Below, piece by piece: positions 6,303-6,461 of a stretch of DNA of 6,461 nucleotides. Source of the stretch: Clostridiales bacterium (GTDB lineage: Bacteria > Bacillota > Clostridia > Oscillospirales > Acutalibacteraceae); the NCBI GenBank assembly GCA_020860025.1, contig JAJBVC010000146.1, positions 1-6,461 of the forward strand. Direction: 5' to 3'. A program made the translations under genes and the position numbers. The notes under the pieces were generated by a model. That model was not told the DNA's origin. It saw nothing but the letters and a program-made list of their open reading frames with translations, and ran no database searches. Each line of letters starts with the position of its first letter. The stretch's first letter is position 1.

Positions 6303-6461
6303 ATGGAAAATTTTGAAAATAAAAACAGAACAGCCGTTGCAATCGGAGATTTTGACGGTATGCACCGTGCGCATAAAACTGTTATTACGGGCGCAAAGAA
6401 TGTTATAATCTATTGCGTAAACAATCATTTTTCACTGCTTCAAAAAAGTATTTTTGAAAAA
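6303..6461 (+). CDS. ribF: RibF-like FAD synthetase (nucleotidyltransferase), N-terminal part
   Basis: An open frame starts at 6303 and continues through the window edge, showing 53 codons without a stop. The segment TAVAIGDFDGMHRAHKTVI (residues 10-28) matches the nucleotide-binding signature of the RibF FAD synthetase domain (GxFDGxHxGH). RibF normally phosphorylates riboflavin and adenylates FMN to FAD, and commonly follows truB in Firmicutes, which supports the call. Several things are odd. The second Gly of HxGH is Ala (H21-R-A-H24). Only about nine residues separate H24 from the next strand (VIIYCV), roughly half the usual helix. The usual TFxPHP after that strand is replaced by YCVNNHFS. 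The upstream site is weak (GAGA at 6294-6297). Because the rest is missing, it could be a divergent RibF or a related nucleotidyltransferase, and a kinase domain cannot be judged. Confidence 0.72.
   Translation, partial: MENFENKNRTAVAIGDFDGMHRAHKTVITGAKNVIIYCVNNHFSLLQKSIFEK

Overview
The window is one densely packed, single-strand segment of the conserved bacterial transcription/translation operon, in the order nusA – rnpM (ylxR) – ylxQ – infB – rbfA – nrnA-like – truB – ribF-like (5' part only). The gene order, a NusA without C-terminal acidic repeats, adjacent rnpM and ylxQ, and a DHH/DHHA1 phosphoesterase between rbfA and truB all point to a Gram-positive (Firmicutes) anaerobe of the class Clostridia. 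The protein style (lysine- and glutamine-rich IF2 linker, moderately AT-rich DNA) suggests the Ruminococcaceae/Oscillospiraceae area. That placement is inference from gene order and sequence style, not from a search.

Layout: positions 1-33 are leader carrying the nusA ribosome-binding site. nusA (34-1083) is followed by a 35-base gap and rnpM (1119-1385). From there the genes nearly touch or overlap: rnpM/ylxQ by 8 bases, ylxQ/infB by 11, infB/rbfA separated by 4, rbfA/nrnA overlapping by 11, and nrnA/truB by 4 (ATGA). After truB a 36-base spacer precedes a ribF-like reading frame that starts at 6303 and runs off the window end. No stretch above 300 bases lacks a gene. I found no RNA gene, mobile element, CRISPR array, convincing terminator or convincing promoter.

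The genes form a coherent set. NusA controls RNA polymerase pausing and antitermination. RnpM and YlxQ are small RNA-binding proteins. IF2 places initiator tRNA on the ribosome, RbfA matures the 30S subunit, the NrnA-like enzyme removes very short RNA fragments and/or pAp, TruB makes pseudouridine 55 in tRNA, and RibF makes FAD. The overlaps imply translational coupling and co-expression.

I see no new multi-gene system here; this is a core housekeeping region. Points worth a second look are a ribF-like product with a shortened, altered nucleotidyltransferase core, a divergent TruB motif I, a short tyrosine-containing motif inside the otherwise low-complexity IF2 linker, a Ser where IF2 commonly has Cys in its tRNA-binding domain, a Cys quartet in RnpM, and a perfect 18-base palindrome inside infB.
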